Shown piece by piece: positions 1-7,365 of a stretch of DNA of 11,705 bases. The stretch is from an uncultured Collinsella sp. (GTDB lineage Bacteria; Actinomycetota; Coriobacteriia; Coriobacteriales; Coriobacteriaceae), in NCBI GenBank assembly GCA_902468045.1, contig CABQXG010000016.1, positions 1-11,705 on the forward strand, written 5' to 3'. Both the position numbers and the translations under genes were made by a program. Under the pieces are notes generated by a model. That model saw nothing but the letters and a program-made list of their open reading frames with translations. It was not told where the DNA came from and did not search any database. Position 1 is the first letter of the stretch, and each line of letters opens with the position of its first letter.

Positions 1-1119
1 CCCGCCCGCGAAGCCGATCCAGGCGATACCGGGACCCGAAACCACGGCTCCGCCGATAGCGGTACCCGTGCCAATGCCCAGATTGAACAGGCCCGAGAAG
101 ATCGACATGGCGACGGCCGACGAATCTGCCGGCGTGTGCTTGATGAGCTCGGCCTGAAACGCCACGTTAAAGGCCGTGGCGCAGCAACCCCACAGTGCGC
201 AGACGGCAAGCACTGTCACGAGCGACGATGCGGCCGGCCCCATGAGCAGCAGGGCCACCGGCACGCCGGAGAGCGTGATAGCCAAGAACGGGAAGCGATG
301 CCCATCGAACAGGCGGCCGAACAGCCAGCTTCCGAGCAGACCGGAGCAGCCGAACGCCGTCAGCGTCATGGTGATAGCGCTTGCGTCGACATGGGCGACC
401 TGAGCCAGGAAAGGCTCGATATAGCTGTAGCTTGCGTAATAGCCGGTCGCCATGAAGACCGTGACTGCGTAGAGCGCGATGAGGAGCGGGTTCTTGAGCA
501 GCTCGGGCAGCTGTTTGACGGTAAAGCGCTCACCCGCCGGCATGGCCGGGAACACCGTTGCCTGGTAGACGACCGCGACAGCAGACAGCGCTCCGACCAC
601 GGCAAACGTCATACGCCAGCCCACGGCCAGGCCAATGGCGCGACCGAGGGGCAGGCCAAAGATCTGCGCGATGGACGAGCCCGTAGCGATCATGCTGATG
701 GCGAGCGCGCCGTGGCGAGTGTCGACCAGGCGCGAGGCCATAATCGAGGCGACTGACCAGAACACGGCATGTGCGCAAGCGACCACCAGGCGCGCGCAGA
801 CCAGGATGGGATAGGTCGGCGCCACAGCGGACAGGAACTGACCGAGCGAGAACACGGCAAGCACGCCCAGCAGCATCCGCTTGAACTCAAAGCGCGAGGC
901 GAACACCATGAGCGGCAACGACAGCAGCATGACGCCCCAGGCATAGACCGAGATCATGATGCCCGCCTGGGCCTCGGTGAGCGAGAACGACGCGGCGATA
1001 TCAGTCAAAAGGCCGATGGGCATAAACTCCGACGTGTTGAACACGAACGCACAGCAGGTGAGCCCGACGAGTGGGAGCCACTGCCTGAGCGTGATGCCGT
1101 CTTGCCTTGCCTGACTCAT
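1..1119 (-). CDS. sotB: SotB-like sugar efflux MFS transporter, 3' end cut off
   Basis: A major facilitator family inner-membrane exporter. Known SotB/YdeA proteins expel arabinose and similar sugars or IPTG by proton antiport. The frame is open for 373 codons from ATG 1119 to the window edge with no stop, so about 20 residues are missing compared with the usual length of roughly 395. Family-like stretches seen: FNTSEFMPIGLL (27-38), GIMISVYAWGVMLLSLP (53-69), the RLVVACAHAVFWS segment (110-122), IATGSSIAQIFGLPLGR (144-160), GWRMTF (167-172) and YSYIEPF (231-237), all matching SotB as I remember it. Hydrophobic segments occur throughout. GGAG about nine bases upstream supports the start. It is the last gene of the minus-strand block and has its own likely promoter at 1153-1182. 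The exact substrate is unknown; a related drug/sugar exporter of the same group is the alternative. Confidence 0.85.
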   Translation of the reverse strand, partial: MSQARQDGITLRQWLPLVGLTCCAFVFNTSEFMPIGLLTDIAASFSLTEAQAGIMISVYAWGVMLLSLPLMVFASRFEFKRMLLGVLAVFSLGQFLSAVAPTYPILVCARLVVACAHAVFWSVASIMASRLVDTRHGALAISMIATGSSIAQIFGLPLGRAIGLAVGWRMTFAVVGALSAVAVVYQATVFPAMPAGERFTVKQLPELLKNPLLIALYAVTVFMATGYYASYSYIEPFLAQVAHVDASAITMTLTAFGCSGLLGSWLFGRLFDGHRFPFLAITLSGVPVALLLMGPAASSLVTVLAVCALWGCCATAFNVAFQAELIKHTPADSSAVAMSIFSGLFNLGIGTGTAIGGAVVSGPGIAWIGFAGG

Positions 1120-1152
1120 ATATAGCATCTCCAATCATTTTGAGCGGAGGCG

Positions 1153-1182
1153 ATTATATAGCAACGGTCCCGCATCCGTCAG
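1153..1182 (-). promoter_or_regulatory. Candidate promoter of the sotB-like gene
   Basis: On the minus strand a perfect TATAAT lies at 1158-1153. CTGACG at 1182-1177 (four of six bases of TTGACA) stands 18 bases upstream. Predicted transcription would start near 1146, giving a leader of about 27 bases with the GGAG site. The -35 element lies inside the hairpin that follows feoB. Confidence 0.5.
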
Positions 1183-1199
1183 TAACGGACACGGGACCG
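1165..1199 (-). terminator. Hairpin downstream of feoB, probable terminator
   Basis: Arms CGGTCCCG (1165-1172) and CGGGACCG (1192-1199) pair perfectly. After a CA/CA mismatch, TCCGT (1175-1179) pairs with ACGGA (1185-1189) around a five-base loop. It begins 41 bases past the feoB stop. On the minus strand it is followed only by a short T/A-rich stretch, so termination may be leaky. Confidence 0.55.
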
Positions 1200-1239
1200 A
1201 AACAATTCGATACACAGAGGTTGCGCCGTCAATAAATAA

Positions 1240-3600
1240 CTAAGCCAACCCCAGTAATATGCCCGCCGAATGCACGACAAACGCCACGATCCAGGCAACG
1301 GCGACCTGAAACGCGAATACGGCCACGGCATAGCGCGCGCCCAACTCGCTCTTGACAGCGCCGATAGCGGCCACGCAAGGCGGGTACAGCAGCGTAAAGA
1401 CCAAGAACACGTAGGCGGTAAACGGCGAAAACATGGTTGACAATGCCGCGGGCGAGGTTGCACCCAAAAGCACCGTGAGTGTCGAGATGACACTCTCCTT
1501 GGCGATAAGTCCGGTGACGAGCGCCGTCGAGGCGCGCCAGTCGCCAAAGCCGAGCGGGGCCAACACCGGCGCGATGATGCTACCCAGACCGGCAAGCAGG
1601 CTTTGCGACTGGTCGGCGACCACATTAAAGCGGATATCGAACGTCTGCAGGAACCAGATGACCACCGTAGCGGCAAAGATAATGGTAAAGGCCTTGGTGA
1701 TGAAGTCCTTGGCCTTATCCCATGCCAGCATCACCGTCGTCTTGACGCTCGGCAGGCGGTAATTGGGAAGCTCCATGATAAACGGCACCGGGTCGCCCTT
1801 AAATGCCGTGCGGTTGAGCACCAAAGCCGCGATACAGCCGACCACGATACCGATCAGATAGAGCGAGACCATGGCGGGAACCGTCGCCTGCGGGAAAAAC
1901 GCCCCGCACAGCAAGCCGTAAACCGGCAACTTGGCTGAGCAGCTCATAAACGGCGTGAGCATGACCGTCATCTTGCGGTCGTGCTCGGATGGGAGCGTAC
2001 GGGTCGACATGATAGCCGGCACGGTGCAGCCAAAACCGACGAGCATGGGCACAAAGCTGCGGCCCGACAGGCCAAAGCGACGCAACACCTTATCCATGAC
2101 AAAGGCCACGCGCGCCATGTATCCGGAGTCTTCCAGAATGGAGAGGAACAAAAAGAGCACGACGATAATCGGCAGGAAGGTCAGCACGCTGCCCACACCC
2201 GTAAGCACGCCGTCGACAGCCAGCGAGCGCACTACGTCGTTGGTGCCGAACGCCTTGAGGCCCGCATCGGCCGAGGCGATGATGGCAGCGATGCCGTCCT
2301 CCATGAGTCCCTGCAACGCCGCGCCGATCACGCCAAACGTCAGCCAAAAGACGAGGCCCATGATCACCAGAAACGCCGGAATGGCTGTGTAACGACCTGT
2401 CAGGATGCGGTCAATCTTGACGGAGCGCACGTGCTCGCGGCTTTCGTGCGGCTTGACGACACAACGCCCGCACACGTCGCCGATAAAGCTAAAACGCATA
2501 TCGGCCAACGCAGATAGGCGGTCGGTGCCGGCCTCGCCCTCCATCTGGGTAATGATGTGCTCGATAGCGTCGAGCTCATTGCGATCCAGGTGAAGCGCCT
2601 CGGTTACCAGCTCATCGCCCTCGACCAGCTTGGTCGCCGCAAAGCGCACCGGGATGTGCGCCGTCACGGCATGGTCCTCGATCAGGTTAGCAATACCGTG
2701 GATGCAGCGATGCAGCGCACCGCCGTCCGGACCGTCGGGCGCGCAAAAGTCCAGGCGACCGGGGCGCTCGCGGAACCGCGCCACGTGCAAGGCATGATCC
2801 ACCAACTCGCCGATACCCTCGTTGCGGGCAGCGCTAATGGGAACAACGGGCACACCCAACAGGCTCTCGAGCAGGTTGACGTCCACGGCGCCGCCGTTGG
2901 CGGTCACCTCGTCCATCATGTTGAGCGCGATGACCATGGGGCGGTCGAGCTCCATGAGCTGCAGTGTCAGATACAGGTTACGCTCGATGTTGGTAGCGTC
3001 AATGATGTCGATGATGGCGTCCGGGCGCTCGTCGAGGATGAACTGACGGCTCACGACCTCCTCGCCTGTGTACGGCGACAGGGAGTAAATGCCGGGCAGG
3101 TCGGTAACGCTCGCCTCGGGATGGTTACGGATGGTGCCATCTTTGCGGTCGACCGTCACGCCGGGAAAGTTACCGACGTGCTGGTTGGAGCCCGTCAGCT
3201 GGTTGAATAACGTGGTCTTGCCGCAGTTTTGGTTGCCGGCGAGGGCAAAGTGCAGCGGCGCGCCCTCGGGCACGGCCGTCTTTGCCGCACGGGGCGAATA
3301 CGTCCCCTCGCCCAGGGCCGGATGCTCCGTCGTGCCGATTGCGGCGTTAGCGCGCGGACCCGTATCGGTGTCGTGAATACCCACGAGCTCGATGCGAGCG
3401 GCATCGTCCTTGCGCAGTGTCAACTCGTAGCCACGCAGGCGGATCTCGAGCGGGTCACCCATGGGGGCGTACTTCATCATGGTGACTTCGGTGCCCGGCG
3501 TTAGACCCATGTCCAAAATATGCTGTCGGAGTGCCTGATCGTCCGATGCCACCGATGCGACAACGGCGTCCTTTCCAATCTCGAGTGTATCGAGCTTCAC
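1240..3600 (-). CDS. feoB: FeoA-FeoB fusion, ferrous iron transporter with GTPase domain
   Basis: Imports Fe(II) across the cytoplasmic membrane, powered or gated by a cytosolic G domain. 786 residues. Residues 1-75 form a FeoA (SH3-like) domain (HILDMGLTPGTEV, LEIRLRGYELTLRK) joined by a linker of about 40 residues to FeoB. The G domain shows G1 GNQNCGKT (122-129), a G2 region GNFPGVTVDRK (143-153), G3 DLPG (167-170), G4 NMMD (227-230) and G5 SAA (256-258). The membrane part has the two Gate-type motifs with cysteines, GCTVPAIM (524-531) and SCSAKLP (553-559), then several helices to the C terminus. I chose GTG 3600 because GGGGGAGGAA sits seven bases upstream and the FeoA fold starts there. 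The in-frame extension to 3720 has no ribosome site and no domain. Separate feoA genes are the commoner arrangement; here A and B are one chain. A palindrome at 3660-3675 suggests metal-dependent control. Confidence 0.95.
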   Translation of the reverse strand: MKLDTLEIGKDAVVASVASDDQALRQHILDMGLTPGTEVTMMKYAPMGDPLEIRLRGYELTLRKDDAARIELVGIHDTDTGPRANAAIGTTEHPALGEGTYSPRAAKTAVPEGAPLHFALAGNQNCGKTTLFNQLTGSNQHVGNFPGVTVDRKDGTIRNHPEASVTDLPGIYSLSPYTGEEVVSRQFILDERPDAIIDIIDATNIERNLYLTLQLMELDRPMVIALNMMDEVTANGGAVDVNLLESLLGVPVVPISAARNEGIGELVDHALHVARFRERPGRLDFCAPDGPDGGALHRCIHGIANLIEDHAVTAHIPVRFAATKLVEGDELVTEALHLDRNELDAIEHIITQMEGEAGTDRLSALADMRFSFIGDVCGRCVVKPHESREHVRSVKIDRILTGRYTAIPAFLVIMGLVFWLTFGVIGAALQGLMEDGIAAIIASADAGLKAFGTNDVVRSLAVDGVLTGVGSVLTFLPIIVVLFLFLSILEDSGYMARVAFVMDKVLRRFGLSGRSFVPMLVGFGCTVPAIMSTRTLPSEHDRKMTVMLTPFMSCSAKLPVYGLLCGAFFPQATVPAMVSLYLIGIVVGCIAALVLNRTAFKGDPVPFIMELPNYRLPSVKTTVMLAWDKAKDFITKAFTIIFAATVVIWFLQTFDIRFNVVADQSQSLLAGLGSIIAPVLAPLGFGDWRASTALVTGLIAKESVISTLTVLLGATSPAALSTMFSPFTAYVFLVFTLLYPPCVAAIGAVKSELGARYAVAVFAFQVAVAWIVAFVVHSAGILLGLA

Positions 3601-3659
3601 GTCCGTGTTCCTCCCCCGGCGCCCACAGGGCGTTGTATTTATGTTCACCAAGGCTAACC

Positions 3660-3675
3660 GTTTGCCATGGCTAAC
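3660..3675. promoter_or_regulatory. Candidate metal-regulator operator upstream of feoB
   Basis: GTTTGCCATGGCTAAC is a 16-bp palindrome with one mismatched pair, centred on CCATGG. GGCTAACC, which resembles a DtxR/IdeR half-site, occurs twice, at 3652-3659 and 3669-3676 (17 bp apart), and TTAACC at 3681-3686 is a partial third. It lies between the likely promoter and the GTG start, where a bound repressor would block transcription. The regulator family is inference from the half-site and the iron gene downstream. Confidence 0.45.
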
Positions 3676-3690
3676 CAATTTTAACCATGC

Positions 3691-3720
3691 ATGATAGCGC
3701 GAACATGCAACGATGTTCAA
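3691..3720 (-). promoter_or_regulatory. Candidate feoB promoter
   Basis: On the minus strand TTGAAC (3720-3715) and TATCAT (3696-3691) are 18 bases apart, matching four and five of six consensus bases. Transcription would begin near 3684, just ahead of the palindrome at 3660-3675, giving a leader of about 85 bases. Confidence 0.4.
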
Positions 3721-3759
3721 TCAGCAAATTGGCGCAATGGGGACAGGCAGGAGAGTTCA

Positions 3760-3960
3760 GGGCCATAGTTTCCCGATGAGGCCTCTCGGGGAAACTACAT
3801 CCCAGAATTCCGGCCCGAAACGGGATATGGTTTCCCAAACAGGCCTCTTACGGAAAATGCATCCCGGAATCCCCGCTCGAAACGGGACGCGCTTTCCCAG
3901 TCGAGGCCCTATGGGAAACTGCGTCCCACCTTGAAAGGCAAAACTGGGGCGCAGTTTCCG
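3760..3960. repeat. Array of seven alternating inverted 15-bp cores, 62-bp period
   Basis: Cores related to GGGAAACTGCGTCCC occur at 3760-3774 (reverse), 3789-3803 (forward), 3822-3836 (reverse), 3851-3865 (forward), 3884-3898 (reverse), 3913-3927 (forward) and 3946-3960 (reverse). Starts are spaced 29, 33, 29, 33, 29 and 33 bases, so the unit is exactly 62 bp. Units 3768-3829 and 3830-3891 are identical at 47 of 62 positions; unit 3892-3953 keeps mainly the core boxes. Neighbouring reverse/forward cores can pair into hairpins; for example 3884-3898 with 3913-3927 matches at 13 of 15. GAGGCC or AGGCCTC lies in the hairpin loops. It sits between the esterase gene and feoB. No protein-coding signal is visible. 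It could be a REP-like dispersed repeat, a protein-binding array or a decayed mobile element. Confidence 0.85.
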
Positions 3961-3981
3961 GGCGGGGCATCAAAAACGAAG

Positions 3982-4044
3982 TTGCGGTGGAATAGTTCCT
4001 GGATGGGCTGGTTGATGCCCCAGATAGGAACTATTTCACCGCAA
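3982..4044 (-). terminator. Long hairpin after the esterase gene, possible terminator
   Basis: Arms 3982-4000 and 4026-4044 are complementary at 18 of 19 positions; the odd pair is G opposite T, which is tolerated in RNA. The 25-base loop has a small internal GGGC/GCCC pairing. It starts 30 bases past the esterase stop. On the minus strand it is followed five bases later by a run of five T (3977-3973), so it may end that transcript. The stem is longer than usual for a terminator, and a mobile or REP-like origin is possible. Confidence 0.55.
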
Positions 4045-4073
4045 GTTATTGAAGGGCTGGGATGCCCGTCCTC

Positions 4074-4973
4074 TTACAGATGGCGCCCCAGGAAGCGGAA
4101 GGCCAGGCGGATCCAGGGACGGACCGCCACCTGCTTGTCCTCGTTGTCGACCGCGGTGTTGGCGTTGCCGAGCGAAAGGCCGTGACCACCTTGGTCAAAG
4201 ACGTGCATCTCGCAAGGGACGCCCTCCTCTGCCATGCGTTGGGCAAACGGATAGACCTGCGCGATCGGCGCCGTCTTGTCGTCGGACACGCCCCACACAA
4301 AGGTCGGTGGCATCTGACGCGAAACATGCGTGGTGGGGCAGATGTCGGCCAGATGCTCGTCAGTTGCCTCGCCGCCTGTCACCATCGACAGGTAGTCGTT
4401 GAGCAAATCGCGCCCCGTCTTGCCGCCCGTCTTGGGCACACGCAAGTCAATGCGCGGATCGCGCGTCTGCATGTCGCGCACATAGGCAAAGTCGAGCAAT
4501 GGATAGCCCAGCACCACGGCATCGGGACGAATGTCGTCCGGACGCGCCCCGGCAAGTGCCGCAAAGGGGCCGGTCTTCCACTGTGTTGCCAGCGAGGCGC
4601 AAATCATGCCGCCAGCAGAAAAGCCCACGACGCACACGCGCTTAGGATCGACATGCCACTCGTCGGCGTTGGCGCGCACCGTGGCGACCATCTTGGCAAG
4701 ATCTGCCTGGGGGTACGGAAAGCTCACGTCACCCGTAGAACTCGTGACATAGTTGAGCACAAAGGCCTGGTAACCGTGATCCAAAAATGCAAACGCCACA
4801 GGATCCTGCTCATGCGGAGCGATATGCGTAAACGCACCTCCGCCACAGATAATCACCGCGGGGCGTCGGTCATTCGGTTTATCGGGCAACGGCTCGGCAC
4901 CCAAATACGTAAACGTCGCCGGATAATCCTCGGTCGGCTCCTCGCCCCACAGCGCATGGTTCTCGACAATCAT
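4074..4973 (-). CDS. Alpha/beta hydrolase, acetylesterase-like
   Basis: A cytoplasmic serine hydrolase of 299 residues, similar to the BD-FAE/acetylxylan-esterase-like group that removes acetyl or other ester groups from sugars. Visible features: an oxyanion-hole region VIICGGGAF (40-48), the nucleophile elbow GFSAG with Ser119, an acid residue in GVSDDK (Asp231 or Asp232) and catalytic His264 in GGHG. No signal peptide is present. Start ATG 4973 has GGGAG upstream at good spacing. The frame stays open upstream to 5180, but that part is not conserved-looking and lacks a ribosome site. It is transcribed away from the PTS IIA gene, and a hairpin follows the stop. The natural substrate cannot be told from sequence; general lipase/esterase activity is the alternative. 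Confidence 0.85.
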   Translation of the reverse strand: MIVENHALWGEEPTEDYPATFTYLGAEPLPDKPNDRRPAVIICGGGAFTHIAPHEQDPVAFAFLDHGYQAFVLNYVTSSTGDVSFPYPQADLAKMVATVRANADEWHVDPKRVCVVGFSAGGMICASLATQWKTGPFAALAGARPDDIRPDAVVLGYPLLDFAYVRDMQTRDPRIDLRVPKTGGKTGRDLLNDYLSMVTGGEATDEHLADICPTTHVSRQMPPTFVWGVSDDKTAPIAQVYPFAQRMAEEGVPCEMHVFDQGGHGLSLGNANTAVDNEDKQVAVRPWIRLAFRFLGRHL

Positions 4974-4992
4974 ATGTGCTCCCTTCGCGCAA

Positions 4993-5020
4993 ATTATGCG
5001 CCCTTGTTTTTCTCCTTCAA
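4993..5020 (-). promoter_or_regulatory. Weak candidate promoter of the esterase gene
   Basis: Minus-strand TTGAAG (5020-5015) and CATAAT (4998-4993) are 16 bases apart. The leader would be only about 13 bases, just enough for the GGGAG site, so another promoter further upstream is equally possible. Confidence 0.28.
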
Positions 5021-5099
5021 GCGTACCCCACTTGAACCCGTGGCGCAGAAACACTCCGGCAATAAGTTTCCCTTCAACTGATATATCACATAATCCCAG

Positions 5100-5128
5100 T
5101 TCAGAGGTATCGTTGAGCAGCGTAGAAT
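5100..5128 (+). promoter_or_regulatory. Candidate promoter of the PTS IIA gene
   Basis: TTCAGA (5100-5105) and TAGAAT (5123-5128) are 17 bases apart. Transcription would start near 5135, placing the palindrome at 5160-5169 about 25 bases into the transcribed region and leaving a leader of about 82 bases. TTGACC at 5136 is also seen but has no good -10 partner. Confidence 0.4.
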
Positions 5129-5159
5129 AGGGGCGTTGACCAAGCCGCGAAACACATGT

Positions 5160-5169
5160 GAAACGTTTC
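5160..5169. promoter_or_regulatory. LacI-type operator candidate upstream of PTS IIA
   Basis: GAAACGTTTC is a perfect 10-bp palindrome with the central CG typical of LacI/GalR/CcpA-family sites. It lies 47 bases before the IIA start codon and downstream of the likely promoter, a position suited to repression. No LacI-family gene is in the window, so the regulator would be encoded elsewhere. Confidence 0.45.
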
Positions 5170-5216
5170 CGGCAAACCAAACGCGCGATATGCGCCTATT
5201 TAAGTTGGAGGCAACT

Positions 5217-5780
5217 ATGGGTCTGCTCGATTCGCTTAAGTCCACCTTCACCTCGACCGGCGAGGCGTCCGTTCCGCCCGCAGCAAGCTTCGCTACCCGC
5301 GAAGGCGTCATCTATGCCCCCGTCAACGGCGTGCTCATCAACCTGGACGAGGTTCCCGACGAGACGATCGCCTCGGGCATGCTTGGCCAGGGCTATGGCA
5401 TCGAGCCCATTACCGGCACCATCTATGCGCCCGCCAACGGCCGCATCGGCGCCACCACTGTCACCAACCACTCCATTGGCATGATCACCGAGGACGGTCT
5501 TCGCGTGTTCATCCATGTTGGCCTGGGCACCGTGGAAATGAACGGCAAGGGTTTTGCCCGCTTTGTCGAGATGGGCGATGTGGTCAAGGCAGGCCAGCCG
5601 CTCATCAGCTTCGACCGCGAGGCCATTAAGGCCGCTGGTCACGAGGACATCGTGACCGTCATTGTCTCCGAGCTCGATCGTCTTAAGAGCATCGACCATG
5701 TCGGCGAGTCTGGAACGCTTATCGGCGGCAACCCGCTCGTCAAGCTTGGCGACCCGCTGCTGGTTGCCAAGACCAAGTAG
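5217..5780 (+). CDS. crr: PTS glucose-type IIA component (Crr-like)
   Basis: Cytoplasmic phosphocarrier of the sugar phosphotransferase system: it accepts phosphate from HPr and passes it to a sugar-specific IIB domain. 187 residues, against about 169 for the enterobacterial protein. The start MGLLDSLKS resembles the amphipathic membrane-binding start MGLFDKLKS of E. coli IIA-Glc, followed by an Ala/Ser/Pro-rich linker of about 20 residues. The beta-sandwich has [18 protein letters not shown] (31-48), His85 in TNHSIG and the likely phosphorylated His100 in [19 protein letters not shown] 5217 follows TTGGAGG with a five-base gap; an in-frame upstream ATG at 5136 lacks a site. It stands alone, with no IIB or IIC nearby, so it probably serves permeases encoded elsewhere. 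A LacI-type palindrome precedes it and a strong hairpin follows. Confidence 0.93.
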   Translation: MGLLDSLKSTFTSTGEASVPPAASFATREGVIYAPVNGVLINLDEVPDETIASGMLGQGYGIEPITGTIYAPANGRIGATTVTNHSIGMITEDGLRVFIHVGLGTVEMNGKGFARFVEMGDVVKAGQPLISFDREAIKAAGHEDIVTVIVSELDRLKSIDHVGESGTLIGGNPLVKLGDPLLVAKTK

Positions 5781-5812
5781 CCAGGCCCCACGCCACACAG
5801 CCAAAAGGCACC

Positions 5813-5857
5813 ACGCCAAGCGCCCGCGACCATTTGGCCGCGGGCGCTTGGCGTTTG
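5813..5857 (+). terminator. Strong hairpin terminator after PTS IIA
   Basis: A perfect 16-bp GC-rich stem (5813-5828 with 5839-5854) with a ten-base loop, followed by only three T, begins 32 bases past the stop. The T-tract is weak but the stem is very stable. CCAAAAGG just upstream would give a short T-run on the opposite strand. Confidence 0.75.
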
Positions 5858-5909
5858 AAAAACCATCCCGCCAATGCCTTATCTGTATAGCCCAAATGAG
5901 CCGAGCTGC

Positions 5910-5915
5910 TAGAAT
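5910..5915 (+). promoter_or_regulatory. Candidate -10 element of asnS
   Basis: TAGAAT, identical to the -10 box proposed for the IIA gene, lies 46 bases before the asnS GTG start. I see no convincing -35 partner at 16-18 bases, so this is weak. Confidence 0.3.
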
Positions 5916-5961
5916 ATCGAACTGTATGGATAACTATCATTCAACCGTTATGGGAGGATAC

Positions 5962-7365
5962 GTGAACCGCACCAAAATCGCGCAGCTCTATGCCGATGCC
6001 GAGTCGCTCGGCGGCCAGACCGTCACCGTCGCCGGCTGGGTCAAGTCCGTCCGCGACATGAAGAACTTTGGCTTTGTTACGCTCAACGACGGCAGCTGCT
6101 TCCGCGACCTGCAGGTCGTCATGAACCGCGAGGCACTCGACAACTACGACGAGATCGCCCATCAAAACGTCTCGGCCGCACTCATTTGCACCGGCACCGT
6201 CAAGCTGACCCCCGATGCGCCCCAGCCTTTCGAGCTTTCTGCCACCTCCATCGAGGTCGAGGGCACGAGCGCCCCGGATTACCCGCTGCAGAAGAAGCGC
6301 GCAACCGTCGAGTTCCTGCGCACCCAGCAGCATCTGCGCCCGCGCACCAACCTGTTCCGCGCCGTGTTCCGCATCCGCTCTGTCGCGGCTGCCGCCATCC
6401 ACCGCTTCTTCCAGGAGCAGGGCTTTGTCTACGTCAACACCCCCATCATCACCACGAGTGACTGCGAGGGCGCCGGCGAGATGTTCCGCGTGACCACGCT
6501 CGACCCCAAAAATCCGCCCCTCACCGAGTCCGGCGAGGTCGACTGGAGCCAGGACTTCTTTGGCAAGCATGCGAGCCTCACCGTGTCCGGCCAGCTCAAT
6601 GCCGAGAACTTTGCCATGGCCTTTGGCGACGTGTACACCTTTGGCCCCACCTTCCGTGCCGAGAACTCCAACACCACGCGCCACGCCGCCGAGTTTTGGA
6701 TGATCGAGCCCGAGATGGCCTTTGCCGACCTTAACGACTACATGGATAACGCCGAGGCCATGCTCAAGTACGTCCTTAAGGACGTCATGGCAACCTGCCC
6801 CGACGAGCTTAATATGCTCAACAAGTTTGTGGACAAGGGTCTGCTCGAGCGCCTGGACCATGTCGCCAACTCCGACTTTGCCCGCGTTACCTACACCGAG
6901 GCCGTCGAGATCCTGGAGCAGGCCGTCGCTGCTGGCCACCAGTTTGATTACCCCGTCAGCTGGGGCATCGACTTGCAGACCGAGCACGAGCGCTTCCTGA
7001 CCGAGGAGCACTTTAAGCGCCCGACCTTCGTGACCGACTACCCGGCCGAGATCAAGGCGTTCTACATGCGCATGAACGAGGACGGCAAGACCGTCGCCGC
7101 CGCCGACTGCCTGGTTCCCGGTATCGGCGAGATCATCGGCGGCTCCCAGCGCGAGGAGCGCCTGGATCTGCTCGAGGCCCGCATCAAGGACCTGGGCATG
7201 AATCCCGAGCAGTACAAGTACTACCTTGACCTGCGCCGCTACGGTTCCTGCAAGCACGCCGGCTACGGTCTGGGCTTCGAGCGCTTGGTCATGTATCTGA
7301 CCGGCGTGGGCAACATCCGCGACGTCCTGCCGCACCCGCGCACCGTGGGCAACGCCGACTTCTAA
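5962..7365 (+). CDS. asnS: Asparaginyl-tRNA synthetase
   Basis: Class IIb aminoacyl-tRNA synthetase charging tRNA-Asn with asparagine in the cytoplasm. 467 residues, the normal bacterial length. An N-terminal OB-fold anticodon-binding domain ([26 protein letters not shown], about residues 15-40) precedes the catalytic domain. Motif 2 is [24 protein letters not shown] with Arg232 and Glu234. Motif 3 is [12 protein letters not shown] (434-445) with Arg441. SGQLNAEN and the GGSQREER segment are also as expected. The presence of AsnRS allows direct charging rather than amidation of Asp-tRNA. I chose GTG 5962 because GGGAGG lies four bases upstream; the ATG codons at 5923 and 5950 lack sites. The spacing is tight, so the start is slightly uncertain. 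It is monocistronic, with strong terminators on both sides. Confidence 0.96.
   Translation: MNRTKIAQLYADAESLGGQTVTVAGWVKSVRDMKNFGFVTLNDGSCFRDLQVVMNREALDNYDEIAHQNVSAALICTGTVKLTPDAPQPFELSATSIEVEGTSAPDYPLQKKRATVEFLRTQQHLRPRTNLFRAVFRIRSVAAAAIHRFFQEQGFVYVNTPIITTSDCEGAGEMFRVTTLDPKNPPLTESGEVDWSQDFFGKHASLTVSGQLNAENFAMAFGDVYTFGPTFRAENSNTTRHAAEFWMIEPEMAFADLNDYMDNAEAMLKYVLKDVMATCPDELNMLNKFVDKGLLERLDHVANSDFARVTYTEAVEILEQAVAAGHQFDYPVSWGIDLQTEHERFLTEEHFKRPTFVTDYPAEIKAFYMRMNEDGKTVAAADCLVPGIGEIIGGSQREERLDLLEARIKDLGMNPEQYKYYLDLRRYGSCKHAGYGLGFERLVMYLTGVGNIRDVLPHPRTVGNADF

Larger units (their letters stand above)
3601..4073. other. 473-base gene-free stretch with operator, repeats and hairpin
   Basis: No credible gene lies here. 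From right to left it holds a hairpin behind the esterase gene (3982-4044), an array of alternately inverted 15-bp cores (3760-3960), and the feoB promoter and operator zone (3660-3720) with its ribosome-binding site. The short open frames in it read through the repeats and lack start signals. Confidence 0.8.

Noticed and set aside
3601..3720. N-terminal extension of feoB by 40 residues to ATG 3720
   Set aside because: No ribosome site, crosses the promoter and operator, and the FeoA domain begins right after GTG 3600, which has GGGGGAGGAA upstream.
3713..3934. 73-residue open frame running through the repeat array
   Set aside because: Its sequence is the repeat read in one frame, without a ribosome site; the conserved signal is at DNA level with inverted symmetry.
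3760..3960. CRISPR array
   Set aside because: Repeats alternate in orientation, the intervening stretches are themselves related, and no cas gene is present.
4062..5081. 339-residue plus-strand frame opposite the esterase
   Set aside because: His/Arg-rich shadow; the minus strand carries a full catalytic triad and a ribosome-binding site.
4974..5180. Longer esterase starting near 5180
   Set aside because: The extra in-frame residues do not look like hydrolase sequence and cover the divergent promoter region; ATG 4973 has a good ribosome site.
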